The notes: generated by a model from the sequence alone, not told the origin. 64,000 bases of DNA from Limonium bicolor (GCA_023374045.1 CM041781.1:140732982-140796981); one strand, 5' to 3'; positions 11,332 to 24,153 are shown, counted from the first letter of the stretch. Made by a program: numbers and translations.

Positions 11332-11339
11332 CTTAAATG

Positions 11340-12852
11340 TCTTGATGCCTCACCCTAAACTTTAGGCTGATCTAGCTTTAGCTCACCTTTGTGAATCTTT
11401 TCTTCCATGTGTGAGCCTTGATTTTTGAACCACTATCCTAGGTTGATTCGGGTTGATTAGGATCTGGTTGGGTTCCAGGTCCGCTTATAACCTAAGATTA
11501 GTAACTATGTCATAAAACTATAACTATTAAATCCTGTTAGCTCACTGGAACCTATTAAGAGTCACCACCTAATTTTAATCTACGGTAAATTAGGAAAGGT
11601 TAGAGTTTGGGTTCTAGGGCTCGGTATTTTGAATTTTTCGTGTTCAATTTACTTTAACTACCCTTCTAAGTCATTTTCCTCTACTTATGTCGTTTACGGC
11701 CTATTACGGAGTCGGTTTAAACTTAAGTGCGCAAGTTTATGATTTTTATTATGTTTTAATTTTTTTTACTAAAATTCAAAGTGAAAATTGAAATTAACTA
11801 AATTAGGGTTTTGAATGCTGAATTAGGTCAAATTTTACTTATGTCTGTGACCACAGACCTAATGTCTGAACCTACGGATCCTAATTAAATTAGTTGTATT
11901 GAAAACTCGAAATTATAGAAAAACAAATTTTTGAAAAATTCGGGGCCACGGATAGGGCGTCCGTGGGACCACACATGTATTGAAAAACCCTTAACAAATT
12001 CAAAAGTTAATATGCCTTCACCATCCGGGGGCATCCGTGCTTTCGGACAGGGCGTCTGGGACCCCGGACATTGCATCTGTGGTTGCGGAAATCGCTTGAA
12101 GAACGGATGCGTTCAGGCGGTTCCCTGCAGTGTTTTTGGCTCAAATTTTATGGGTGTGTAGCCTGAAAGATTCTAAACACGTTAGCACTTGAAAGAATTC
12201 AATTTGACTACGAATTAATGTTGAAACGTAATAAACAAGTTATTGACCAGAAACACAAACAAACAACAACTCGGGAGCCGGAAAAAGTCGGTTCAATCCC
12301 AAACTTTAACGGAAAGTAGATTAAGTTAAAGGGGTTAGGGGTGGTTTTTTGTTAGATTAATATTTAGGATAAATCTTCAAATACAAGATTTTGTTAAAGT
12401 TGACTTTAGTTTACTAATGGTGGTTTGACATGTGTACTATAGTCAGCTTTTTGTGGGGTATGAGTGTAAATAGATCCAATCAAAATATGAAACTTGTACC
12501 ACACTTTTTTTAAAAGCAGATTAATCTGGTAAAGCTCAAACCTATTTTTTAACCTGTTTAGCCCTCGGAATCAAGATGATTCTTCACATCGGGAATCTCT
12601 AGAATCCTTGTTGATGCTGGTTCCGGATTGAGTTCGACCCGAGCTTCTGACCCTTACAAGTTGATGATGTTCTTCATGTTTTGGTGGTGGTTTTATGGCT
12701 TTTTGATGACTATGGTGGCAATTGGAGTTAGAGAACTCATTTATGTGGTGATTTCGGTGGAATTTCAGTTTTTGATCGAGGCTTGGGAGTTCAAAATGTG
12801 AGAGCTTGAGCTTTGAGATGGCTGAGAATTCTGATCTGCTAGGGTTCTAGGT
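11340..12852. repeat. Degraded Tat/Athila-type LTR debris
   Basis: The phrase AAGAGTCACCACCTAATTTT followed by GGTAAATTAGGAAAGGTT (about 11556-11600) is a recurrent phrase of plant Tat/Ogre LTRs. From 11820 to 12120 there are repeated CGGATGC, GGGCGTC and GTCTGGGACC-like words, as in decayed LTRs of Athila/Tat elements. There is no ORF with a known domain. The stretch ends at the insertion point of the solo LTR, which begins at 12853. Confidence 0.45.
12848..12852. repeat. Target-site duplication TAGGT (left)
   Basis: This matches the TAGGT at 19097-19101 on the other side of the solo LTR exactly. Confidence 0.9.
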
Positions 12853-15800
12853 TGTAACACCCCTCATAACAAATTCGTAATAGTCGCTCACGTGAACAGG
12901 AAATAAAGGCGTCTCACAGCGGAAGTAATTACAGTAATAGATTTCACATGGGTGTTACTTGCCACCACTCGCCCATATGAGTGTTGTAGCAGTACAACAT
13001 CTTAACAAAATTAAAACTTAAAATACAATCCGCAGTGACAACGAGATACCTCCTACATTTCTATCTAAATATCAACAGCACAACTACTGTGAGCATCTAA
13101 ACATAGTCCAACTCTTACAACCCCTTTCCAGTGGAATCATTTAATACATAACGAGGTATGAACGGTGAATCCAAAATCAATAATGTCCCAACTACCCAAT
13201 CCCGCACTTCGGCTTCAACGTGTTCAACAACCTGCACAATAAGTGTAGCATCAGCGATAGACGCTGAGTATGCCGGATCTGGACCCTATTGGTCACTTGT
13301 CATTTTTAACCGTCTTGATATTAGATTGATTTCATGCTTTGTCATTTTACAGATATGATAAATACTGTAACAACATGCATGAGTATATATCATTCATCCA
13401 ATCCAAACAGTCATATATGGATATTCACATTACTGTCATACATCATACAATACAATGGTGTTGAGAACTCATTCATCGTATGTTAACATCATCACATAGT
13501 ACATCACTCGGCCCTCCGGGCCTTCACATATCATTAATTTTAGTTAGCACAGTACAACATTCGGCCCCCCGGGCCCTCACATATTATTAGTTTTGGTTAG
13601 CACAGTACAACATTCGGCCCCCCGGGCCCTCACATATTATAGTTTTGGTAGCACTGTTGGGAGTCAGTTAGGACAACCCGAATTATATTCACTTGGACTG
13701 TAGTCCCACGTACACACAAGGTGCTCACTGCCCTGATCATCCGAAGACTCTGGGCTCTTCACTTTGCCTTTGTAGAGGCGTCCATTTAGGTGGCCAAGGG
13801 CCTGGTGCCAACGGTAGCACACTCCGCCTGACGATCTATCTAGGCTCGAACAGGATTTAACTAGGGAAAACCCAATATGGGATAACCCAAGAGATCTCTA
13901 CGCGCGACCAGCAGCCAATGACTGTCTGGATTAAGGTACATCATCACATTCATTCACACTCCACTGTTAGCTTGTTGGTTAGATAGTCAGTTACAGTTTT
14001 AGTTATGGAGTACATCACTTAATTGTTGGCTGCCCTATGGGTCTTATGCGTGCCTAGAATTATTCTAGGTAACATTCACGTTTGAGTCAAAGCTCTAGAG
14101 ACCGACAATGTCGTGTCCCGTTCCTAAGTATTTTACTTAGGTTATAAATACATACTTGTAATACTTAGCGCATTAGGTCAGACAACAGTGGTCACAACAC
14201 ACATTTCGCATATGTAGTTTTATATAAGTCGATCTATAGTCGACGTAATATTAGTCCCGTAGGACGTTCGCGCATAAGTAAATAATGCAATGAACATAAA
14301 CACACATCATACACATACATCACATACATACATCACATACATACATTCACACAAGTTATTCATCAAACAAATCCGAGCCCGAGGAATTCCTCAGGACAAC
14401 CCGGATCAAATCCCTTTACATACCGTACACCGTAGTCTAGATTCGTGCAGTGCAGACCACTAGAGCTTTCGAGCGCGTACGTCGAAATGCGATCTAGTAA
14501 TACAAGGAACACTAAGCGTCAATCCACATGACAGCACAATTCGGTATTTCCGAATAACGTTTGAAATTCCAGTACTATGTCCCCAGACTTAGCATTTGTT
14601 ACTGGTTAAAGTATCGTTATTAATATTTGATGACCCCTTACTCGTTGTGAGAGTTAATTTTCGGTTTACATTAAAGCATGAAAACTTACGTTATACCCTT
14701 ACGATACTTCACTAGGGTTTATTTATCAAACCAAGGTCCTATACTAACCTTAGTATTTTATGTCGTTATAGTTATAGTGTATAACTTTATTTCTTGGTAC
14801 GTTTTTATTATGTATGTATGCATTTAGCATAACAGCTTGAATAACTATATCCCTAGTCACATAATATTATTTGTGTTACATCTTTTCCATAATGTTATAT
14901 GGTACGATTTTTATGTGTCACTAGACTTTATTACATGTGGCTTGGCTACTTAGGAATGTATCGAAAATAATATACACATGTGTCACATTCGGGCTCCATT
15001 ATTATATACTTTCATTACTCATGAAACTACCACATAACTTATAATATATTGTAGGTATTTAATTTTTATAACACCAAAAACCTTGTGGTAAAATATAACC
15101 CAAGGTTGTTCATATTTGTTTTATTATCGCTCACATATATAGATGTACATCTTATTCCTTTCACAACTCAACTCACCATCCTAATTCCTCACTACATATA
15201 GTTCCTCACCAAATATTTATAGATTAATTCCTGCACCACCTTCAACTAAATCCCCTGTTCCCTTCAGTTTGCTCTTTAACAGATCACTCACATGGTGTTT
15301 TTACAACTTCATTTCATCTCAAACTCTCACAGAATCTGAAACAGAAAGGCAAGAAAACTGTAACATCATTTGTTCATCCCTTCCTCACTCCTTGATTTCG
15401 GTTTACTGATTGGTTTCCAACTTTTCAAGCTATCACACCATTCGCTGCTTGCATTGGAAAAAGGTTGGACTCAAAACAGCTCAAAAGTATGGTGTTACCA
15501 CCTCAGAAACTCACTCAACAGAAATCAGTCAGAACTGTCAAACTGTAAAACCAAACCAGAACCTGATAACCTAGCTTGTATCTTGCAGTTTGCTCACGGT
15601 TTCTGATTTGAATTTTCCCTAGTTGCTTAGCTATCTAAGTAAGTATCTTAGTATAGTTTTGACCTCAAAACAGATTCACCCACACAATGTTTAACCTCAT
15701 AAAGGTTCCTATACAGAAAATCAGATTTGCAGAATTTAGTTCAAAACAGATATGTGTTCTGTCTGCTTTTCTTCTATTTCATTCACAGTTGAAGTATAGT

Positions 15801-17035
15801 TTGTTTCTCTATCTCTACAGATGTGCTTGCACACTTAGTTAGGTGTTTTAGCTAGGTTTTAAACTCTTGAACCACTCAAGGTCATCCTTTTATGCTCTCT
15901 AAAATTCGTTACACAGAAACTGAAGTTCTTCCTGGAATTAAAATCAAAACAGAAACTGATAAGTGTTTCTTGTTTTCTTTCCTGTCTGTCTTTTTATCTA
16001 GTTACAAACACCTCTCCTAACTCCTTACCCACTTAACTAATGGTTCATCGAGATTTTTGAACTTAAAGGTAACCCAAAACAAACTCACTGATGCTTCTGT
16101 AATGGTGTTAATGGAACCGGAACAGCAGAACAAAACTACAACAGCTGGACTTCTCTTCTATTTTATTTCCTGTTTAACTTATGTTTTGATCCTCAATTCC
16201 TCACAATGATTTACCAAGTTGTTCAAGTATCCCACCAAGCTTTTAAACCCAGCAAAACCCAACATAGCTCTGTTACAGATATAGAAATAATCAGAGCCTG
16301 ACCTGCTAAGAACCTGAAACTGAAACTTAAACTGCATCCCAAAACTGGTGTTTCTTATTCTTCTGTTTATCTTTCTTTTCTCCGAATTTATTACTCATCA
16401 GCTAGTTGTCTACCCTAGCTTATCCTCATAACAGGTCTACAATGACTTAGGTCACTCTTTGAAACTCCTCTACACAGAAACCGAATCTGATTGATACACA
16501 GAAACAGTTCTTACACACAAGTTTTTTTTCTTTCTTTGGCTTGGTTTAGCTTATACCGAAACTTCTGTACCAGTTCATGTGCTGTTATTTTTCCAAGGCA
16601 GCTAGTACCTAGATTGTTTGGTGCTTCAAAACTCCTTAGGTACTTTCATAGTACAATCCCACAAATTTACCACTAAGAAACATAAAGTCCTAATCTCAGA
16701 TTTATTCTGTTTTTCTGCTGTTATTAAACAGTCTACACCAGTTTTTTTTTTCTCTTTTTTCTTCTGACTTCAGTCCCTAAAGTACTAGTTGGTTCTCACC
16801 ATTGTCTAATGTTTAGGTGGTCCTGGGTTTACAGTTACTAAAACACACTCCTAGTGTTACTGAAATCAAAGTCTCTGAAACAGAAACTAGTCTCTTGTAT
16901 TTCCTCTTTCTCTTATTTCACGATTATGCAACAGGGTGGTTTTTCTGTTTACTCCAGGTACTCTTATCTGTATTTAGGAGTGTTAGAATGTTTTAGATTC
17001 ATTACCCATCTGTCGACTCAGTTGTACAGAACACA

Positions 17036-17285
17036 AAACTCAAAACTAATCAGAACTTCAAACTAAGAACTTCAAACTAACCGAAACTTCAAACTTCAAA
17101 ATTAATATGAACTTCAAACTAACAGGACTTCAAACTAACCGAAACTTCAAACTTCAAAATTAACAGAACTTCAAAACTAACAGGACTTCAAAACCAACGA
17201 AACTTCCCAACTAACAGAAACTCCAAAATTGACAGAAACTTCAGAATCGATAGAAACTTCAAAGTTGACAGAAACCTCAAAACTG
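17036..17285 (+). repeat. Tandem array of AACTTCAAAACTAA units
   Basis: About 14 units of 16-20 bases with variants such as AACTTCAAACTAACAGG and GAAACTTCAAAATTGACA. It lies within the family A solo LTR and looks like a local slippage expansion. Confidence 0.85.
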
Positions 17286-18707
17286 ATAATTCTCTTCTGT
17301 TTTCTGAAAAACCTCAGTTTTGTTTTCCCTTTCAGTTTCCCTTCATTACCAACCTAGATAGTTCAGTGTTTGATTGAGTTTTTAAGTTTCTAATCTAGTC
17401 TTTCTATCCTCTCATTTACTCTGCAAGGTAGATACACTAGAACACACTCAACTTCACCGCAGCTGTAGATTTATCAGAAACAGAAACATAATCTGTTGCA
17501 TCTGTTCCTTTGTCTTTTCTCTTTCTTTTGTTGTGATCTGTTTTCATTGTTTTACTCCAATACTCTCACGTTTATAGTCTTGGTCAGGTTTACTCATAAG
17601 ATAATAAATGTGCTAGCAGCTCAAGAGTACTAACTACATCGAGGCTACATGCTACAGGTTTGCATGTTTATCAGTTTTGGTAAATTTAAACTTCTTTCTG
17701 TTTCTGATCCTGCATGAGTTTAGAGGTGGCTCACCAGTCTAGAGACTTGACCACTCCTTAGCTACACCTTTGGTGGGGATCTCGAGCTCACAGTTTCCTG
17801 GTCAGCTTAACTACAGGGGCAGATTATTCAGATGTCAAGATCATGCTACTCAGAGGAAAGGACATAGCTAGCTTACTGAGACGATATGGTTTTTACCTTG
17901 TTCCCCCTTGTTTTTGTCCTTCACTGAGAAGGGTACAGCAAGGAAGAATGACTTGGTCTTGCTCCTTCACCAAGCTGGGTTCTATCTACGGTCTTCTACA
18001 ACAGAAAGGAAGAAAAAGAACTCAGAACTGGCTATGTTTGTAACCGGTACAACCGTGAGTGAGAATATGGTGAAGCTTACTTAAGAAACAAAAACAGAGA
18101 GTAAAAGCTTATTGCATGATGGGTTTATTGCTGAAATGCAGGTGGAATCTAAGCTGGGTTTCGCATGGTTTTACCTTGAGAAAACAAGGGAGCTAACTTC
18201 CCTTCCTTCTCTGTTTTTCAACCTAACTTCCACTGCTCTAGCTCCCAATATTGGTCTTTGCTGCTGAGTATACATGATCACGGTTAGCTCTTGGAGATAG
18301 AGAACTCATAGGAGAAGGGTGAGTACGTTTAGTCTTGGAGATTTACCTAACTCTCGAGCAGCAACCAGGGACTTGGGAGCAGCTCTCGGTGGAAGCTGGG
18401 GAAGGAGAAGGTACTGAGAGGAGGAAAGAAGATGAAGACTGGTTATAACATGGTGGGATGGAGTTGGTCTGTGAAACTGTCGCGTGGGAAGTCCCAAGCG
18501 GGATGGGCAGTTTGCAAAAACAATTCCTTCTATTGCATTGAAGTACCAGAAAATCTGTAGACTGCTCGTTCTGTCGATCTTGAAGTTTGAAATAACTGAG
18601 TTTGAGGCGTCAATTCCAGAAGGGAATGTCGGGTGGTTCTTCATTCCTTTCTGTCACTTAAGTATAGTGATTACTTATTATAGTTCGTGGGTGCTTTTAT
18701 ACTGAAA

Positions 18708-18780
18708 ACGAGCTTAGCTCGACTGGTTAAGGTTTCGGGATAGGTACGAGAGGTCTCGGGTTTGAATCCCGGCTAGAGCA
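18708..18780 (+). other. tRNA-like sequence with pol III A and B boxes (SINE head or tRNA relic)
   Basis: An A-box-like TAGCTCGACTGG (18715-18726) is followed 32 bases later by a B-box GGTTTGAATCC (18759-18769) that differs by one base from the consensus. A T-arm TCGGG-loop-CCCGG can be drawn, but the acceptor ends do not pair, so it is not a working tRNA. The AT-rich stretch after it includes TTTTATTTTTGG. The related LTR at 27490-33359 has no such sequence near the equivalent place, so it is probably a later insertion of a tRNA-derived SINE or tRNA fragment. Confidence 0.6.
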
Positions 18781-19311
18781 TAGTTGCTCTTTTATTTTTG
18801 GTTCAGTCCCATTTATGTATATTCTTGTATATTGGTATTTACATATATGTAAACGACTAATTGTTATGTCACCATGTTGATTTAAACCTTTATACGGTTT
18901 TGACTATTTTTATTTGCCATGTTTTAACTATATGTTTCCGGTCATAGCGTTACCAATTATGTATGCAACGTTATAATGTTGTAACGTTATATATACGTAC
19001 ATATATACGTACGTGACCGTGTTAATATTGTTCGTTCATACTTTAATGTAGTAAATTATATATTTAAATAACGTTTAATTATTTAGGGGTATTTCATAGG
19101 TGATCTGATTTGATCAAGGGAAAAAGTCCCTTATATAGACAACACTAAAGATAGAGTAAAGTCGATAAAAGACCAAAGTTTACCGGGATTTGATCGGGTG
19201 ACTTCTAGAAAAATCTGACTATGAAATTTTAACATCATGTAAAGGAAGATATTTCTGATTTTTCTAAGGAAAATTTGGAATTCTTGGATAAAGGAATATT
19301 TTTTAAAAAAA

Positions 19312-19708
19312 TCACAATATACCCCTTTTTCTTTCGTAATTCATAATATACCCTGTTGGTTTTCATAATTCAACTTTAAACATGCTTAAATGTTGTCCAA
19401 AATAGTTGAAACTTTACATGCACAATGCTAAAGTGTTATATTTTGGTCCAATATCAAATTTGAAGTTTTTAAAGCTCATATGTGACATGTGGGACCCAAT
19501 GAACATGTCACAATTTTCATTGAGGCCCACAGGTCACATGTGAGCTTCAAAAACTTCAAATTTGATATTAGACCTAAATATAACACTTTAGCATCGTCCA
19601 TGTAAAATTTCATCAATTTTGGACAACATTTAAGCATGTTTAAAGTTGAATTACAAAAGCCAACAGGGGTATATTATGAATTACGAAAGAAAAAAGGGTA
19701 TATTGTGA
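19312..19708. mobile_element. Fold-back (MITE-like) element with about 185-bp terminal inverted repeats
   Basis: The left arm starts TCACAATATACCCC and the right arm ends GGGTATATTGTGA. The two arms (about 19312-19497 and 19522-19708) are inverted copies along nearly their whole length, with about 90% identity by eye and a short centre. There is no coding capacity. No clear target duplication is visible beside it: the left flank is a poly-A run and the right flank is ATTTGC. It is non-autonomous and its superfamily is unknown. Confidence 0.85.
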
Positions 19709-20107
19709 ATTTGCTTTTCATTTTTTTGTCATATCTATTTAGAATTACTAGGAAATGATAGGAAATTCAAAAATTCAAAAGTCCAAAGCCATTATGCTAT
19801 AAGTGTCATCCTTTATCATGTGTAAAATCAAAGCATTATAAGTTTATTTAAGTCATTTTAAGAGGAGAGAGAAAGTTTACGAGATGGCTTAGGAGCCCTG
19901 AAAATTATGAAAATGCCCTTCGTGAAGACTAAGTTGTCATCTTTGTCTTTAGACATGCTAACCAACCCGGGATTATGTCCGTTTTGACCAAATTACCCTT
20001 TACAACACTTGTGTCCTAAAGTACCCTTTTCGGGGGTCAAATTCTGGGAGATTTCCCCCATCAACTAGGCTTTGTAGTGAAGATGAAAAGAGTAGTATAT
20101 GCTTGAG
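19709..20107. other. AT-rich filler resembling Tat-type LTR debris
   Basis: No ORF of note. Phrases such as AAAATGCCCTTCGTG and TTACCCTTTACAAC resemble decayed Tat/Ogre LTR sequence. The stretch ends at the possible LTR start TGACACCCC (20108). Confidence 0.3.
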
Positions 20108-22072
20108 TGACACCCCAAAATTTTACCCAACTTTGGTAAGTCTACTCCCTTTTTCGAAATGCTACCGAAGATCCCTGATTGTGCCGAGCTATTCTAGGGT
20201 GCTGACTTCCTAAAGAAAGAACTTTGAAATTGTTGGGCTATTCGAAGGCGCCAAGTACCTAAAATGTAAAAAAGGTGAGCTAAACTATGAATACCCTACG
20301 CCGAGCATCTAAGGTGTCGGGAACCTGAAAGTGAATATGCCGACCATTCTAAACCTAAAAGTGAATGAAATATGTCGAGCATTCTAAGGTGTTGGGAACC
20401 CAAAAGTGGATGAAATATGTCGAGCATTCTAAGGTGTCAGGAACCTAAAAGTGAATGAAGTACGTCGAGCATTCTAAGGTGTCGGGAAACTAAAAGTGAA
20501 TGAAATACGCTGAGCATTCTAAGGTGTCGGGAACCTAAAAGTGAATGAAGTACGCTGAGCATTCTAAGGTGTGGGGACCTAAAAGTGAATGAAATACGCT
20601 GAGAATTCTAAGGTTTCAGGAACCTAAAAGTGAATGAAATACGCCGAGCATTCTAAGGTTTCGGGAACCTAAAAGTGAATGAAATACGCCTAGCATTCTA
20701 AGGTATCGGGAACCTAACGCTCCTGGTTGGCATACTACGGGGACTTATTGCCACTGCCCACGAACTGGGGTGCAGGAATAACTTCTAGTCTACCAAGGGG
20801 ACTTATTGTCACAGCCCACTATTTTTTACTCCCTAAAGAGTTAACCCAAAGATAGAGGACTTATTGCCACTGCCCCTCCAACTCCTCTAAGCATCTAAGG
20901 TGTCAAGAACCTAATGAGCAAATGTGTAGTAAGGGCTTATGGCGTCCCTAAAAGAAAAATGATGAAATATAGGGCTTATGACGAGCCTAAAAGAAACGAA
21001 AGAAGCTAGGGCTTATGACGATCCTGGAAGAATTGGTAAGGATCAGGGCTTATGACGAGCCTGAAGTGAAGTGGTGATGGCCAGGACTGAGTTCTGCTAG
21101 TCGAGTGAGTTCTGCTACTCGGGTGAGAATCTATACCTCTACAGAATTTGCATCTTCAGGTGAGATTTGTATCTCGGGTTTATGATGAGAAGTCTTGTAT
21201 TGAAGATGCTATGATGCAATGCTAATGGTATCATGCAAATGATTGTGATGAAAGCCGATTGTGAAAGTGTCTAACATGGCAATGATGAGGTGTATGCAGT
21301 TGAAAAATGTGCCAAACGTGGTAATATTTGAAGAAAATTTTGTCTACCAAAAAAGGAAAGTGAAATTATCATTCCCTCACTAAATATTTTAGATCTACAA
21401 TTTGTTTCCTAAAAGATGAACATGTGGCCGATAGAAGTGTATGGTGTTTGTTGTGGAGGTTTGAGGTTTTTGAGTGGTGGTCAGGGCTTATGACGAGCCT
21501 GAAAATTTATGTGGAGGTTAGGCTCACTACGAGCCTAGGGAAATAGTGTTGGTTAAGGCTTATTACAAGCCTGAGGTCTTTTGTGAACTTAGGGTTTATG
21601 GGTGATGTTCAAGACTTATTACGAGCCTAAGGATGTTTGTATGGAGGTTAGGGCATATGACGAGCATAAGGTTAAGTGGTTTTTTTGTGTGTTGTGGTGC
21701 TTAAAGAAGAATTAAAGAATTTGCCAATCCATATCTCGAATTGAACTGTAGAACTTACTAAATCTATCCAGGGAGAAACAATCTGAACCCAAGGTTCCGC
21801 CTTAACTGTTGAATTTAATCACTTTTATTTCTTTGCATTTACTTGTTTTTCATTAGTTTAATTTATAAAACAACAAGAACAACCCCCCATAATTTCCTGT
21901 TTTCTAGGATTACACTATCCTTTACCAAGTCCCCTGGTTCGATACTTGGTTACTTAATTTAATTTTACTACTACTACGACCAGGATTTTCTGCAACCTGA
22001 AGGCATTTAATTTATTAATTTTTAGGATTTATTTCTTAGCTTTTGGCAGGTTAAATTATCCTATTTATAAAA
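20108..22072 (+). mobile_element. Possible 5' LTR of an Athila-like element, with tandem arrays
   Basis: The stretch begins with TGACACCCC, a usual plant LTR start, and ends just before a PBS-like sequence at 22073. It contains the 45-bp tandem array at 20170-20720 and GGGCTTATGACGAGCCT repeats at 20930-21070 and 21480-21670. CAAGTCCCCTGGTTCGATAC (21926-21945) resembles the 3' part of Athila-type LTRs. No terminal CA is visible at the right end, so both borders are tentative. Confidence 0.45.
20170..20720 (+). repeat. Tandem array of about 45-bp units (GCCGAGCATTCTAAGGTGTC)
   Basis: About 11 consecutive units follow the pattern GAATGAAATACG-CGAGCATTCTAAGG-GTCGGGAACC-TAAAAGT, with few substitutions in the central eight or so and decay at both edges. 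This homogeneity suggests recent slippage or unequal exchange. Shared words at 7896-8270 point to a common ancestor repeat. Confidence 0.88.
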
Positions 22073-22090
22073 TGGAGACGTTGTCGGGGA
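22073..22090 (+). other. Athila/Tat-type primer-binding site, decayed
   Basis: The 18 bases TGGAGACGTTGTCGGGGA match the usual TGGCGCCGTTGCCGGGGA PBS of Athila/Tat elements at 15 of 18 positions. A T-rich leader (22120-22450) follows, which is common in this lineage. Confidence 0.65.
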
Positions 22091-22473
22091 CTTGACTTTG
22101 TCTAGTCCTTAGCTTGGGTTGTCAATTGTTTTGTTTTATTTTATTTTCTTGTTTTTATTTTATTTATTTTTAGTTTACTTTGTTTTCAAAATTTCACTAT
22201 TTTTGTTAATTTATTTATGTTTTAATTTAGTTATAACTTTAGTTTTGTGTTTTGTTTATATTTAATTTATTTATCTTGTTTTGATTTAGTTGTTTTCTTA
22301 ATTTTATTTTATTTTATTCTTAGTTTATTTTGTTTTCACCTATTTCATTATTTAGATAGATTTTTTTCTCTTATTTTTTTATTTTTTATTTTAGCTCTTA
22401 TTTTAGTTATTTCTTTATTTTTTTATAGTTTTTTTCTTTTATTATTAGTTCTAATCTGAATTTTGTTTTGATA
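22091..22473 (+). other. T-rich leader of the Athila-like element
   Basis: A very T-rich stretch with TTTATTTT words between the PBS-like site and the first gag-like sequence. The hydrophobic 70-residue ORF read here (22247-22459) is a product of poly-T and is not regarded as a gene. Confidence 0.5.
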
Positions 22474-22636
22474 GCGAGTGATTGTTCTTGGTTTAAAGTT
22501 CAAGGTTGATTAGTCAATCCGGAAAGGTGGTTCATTATGAAACAAACTCCTATATGGGCAGTGGAGCAGATGTCTTCTGGTTCATTTGATCCATTTTCTT
22601 CTGATTTGTGTTGCTCGTAGTGTGGTTGTAATCACG
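22474..22636 (+). pseudogene. Athila-like gag fragment, left of the solo LTR
   Basis: The frame GCAGTGGAGCAGATG... leads into Cys codons at the very edge of the solo LTR (22609-22629, including an in-frame TAG). With the right-hand flank (from 26807) the frame runs on into His and Cys-Pro codons with the spacing of a gag zinc knuckle (Cys-x2-Cys then His then Cys). So the LTR landed inside the knuckle codons. The fragment is short and carries a stop. Confidence 0.55.
22632..22636. repeat. Target-site duplication TCACG (left)
   Basis: It is identical to the TCACG at 26802-26806 on the right side of the solo LTR. Confidence 0.93.
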
Positions 22637-24153
22637 TGTAACACCCCGTTCTAAGCCAATCGGGGTTATCGCAAACTTAACACCTTAATCATAAACATCG
22701 CAGCGGAGTAAACTAACACCAGGACCTTGCCACGGTCTGAACAATAGAGTATACCGAACCTTAAATATTTACAACGCTTATCCAAAAGAAATTACAAACT
22801 TTCCAAAACACCCACCAACCGAGTCCTTAGTATCTCGAGCAACAACACAACTACCACAAGTCTTGATATCAACAGACGGTGCACAGGCGCAACCCGTTCT
22901 CAAAATAGAAGCCCAACCTAAGTCTACCCGCCCCTACTCTCAGGGTGACTCTTCATGGGACGCTTACCTGCAAAATAAAACAGCCCCCAAAGGGGGTCAG
23001 CAAGAATGCTGGTACGGCCCTCTCGTGGCCCCCCAAGCTAACGGGGCTACGACGACTAATTGTCGATAGCATGGAAATTGATTAGATACACAATCAGAAT
23101 ATGAAGTGCAGTAACAACAATCCACAAGCGAACAATAACAGTCCAAACACCATGCATGGCTTAGAAGCCTCTCTTAGGTAAGTGAGTTAGATTTTTACCC
23201 CCTTAGGTCCACATTCCTCTTATTCTCATATTTGCCAACCGTTCCTCTATTAGACTGGTTAGCCCTTAGTTTGTTGCTTATTTTTGTAGGGTTTGGTTAA
23301 CCCTAGCCGGCAGCAGTACACTTACCAGCAATAAGCAACCTTCCTTAGTTTGTTGGGGATGTAGGCTAGATCCCCCACGCCATCCTTAATGTGCCTCCCA
23401 CCTCAAATAGTAGTCCGGGTGGTCGAGTCGGTTTGTTGACTCTAGGCGACGAGTCCGAGGACAAGTCTAATTTGGAAGTCGGATCTGATTCAGATACCGA
23501 CCTCCCCCAATACACATGTGCCGGTACCATTCCGGATTCCTCACACCCACCCCAAGTTACGCTTAGTGAAAGTCTTACAATTCATGTGTTGGTTAAACCT
23601 TTACGGGTATTAACCAACAGTCACCGAAATATAGTTCCCCATCTCAATTCGACAAATGCTAAACTCAGTTATAGCTAGTCTCAAGTCTCTTGTGTTAGTG
23701 CAAATCAACACACACAAAAGTACAATATAACCGGTTGCATGCTTCTTGTTGTTTAGTCGGCACACATAAACATATAGCACACAAGCCGAGGGACACCTCG
23801 TTAGCAAGCAGGTCACAAGAAAGACTGTACCGTTCACCGTCGATGGTCCCGGTTGTTTAATTCTCCTCCGGTTCCAAACTTTCAAATCCTAAAATATTCA
23901 TCCAACTTAAATTATCAATCATTTACTCATTTCTTAACTTATTTGACTTGCTTAACCCATAATGAACTCCTTCCAGCTCTTATTGAGTTCTTACCACTTA
24001 ATCTTACAAACTTAACCTTACATATTTAGGTTTATACTTAACTTAATTCCCTTAGGTCTTAATCTTCTTAATCGTCATTGTTCTCTTAGTGGTGTACCTT
24101 TTGTACTACTTACCTCCTTAAAGTTTTTTTTTTTTTTTTTTTGTATTTATTGG

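Larger units (their letters stand above)
12853..19096 (-). mobile_element. Solo LTR, 6.2 kb, family A, with TSD TAGGT
   Basis: The sequence runs from TGTAACACCCCTC to GGGGTATTTCA on the plus strand and is flanked on both sides by TAGGT (12848-12852 and 19097-19101), a perfect 5-bp target-site duplication. No internal region or partner LTR is present, so it is a solo LTR left by LTR-LTR recombination. It is related to the 27490-33359 LTR in reverse orientation: both carry TTCCTAAGT-TTTTACTTAGG, the GGACCGACTCC-like block and the CGGGTTGTCC block in the same relative order. Inside are a tandem AACTTCAAAACTAA array (17036-17285) and a tRNA-like insertion (18708-18780). Confidence 0.92.

Noticed and set aside
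20170..20720. CRISPR-like regular repeats
   Set aside because: Units are contiguous tandem repeats without unique spacers, in plant retroelement DNA.
22247..22459. Hydrophobic 70-residue ORF like a membrane protein
   Set aside because: It is encoded by a poly-T-rich leader; Phe/Leu richness is a product of base composition.
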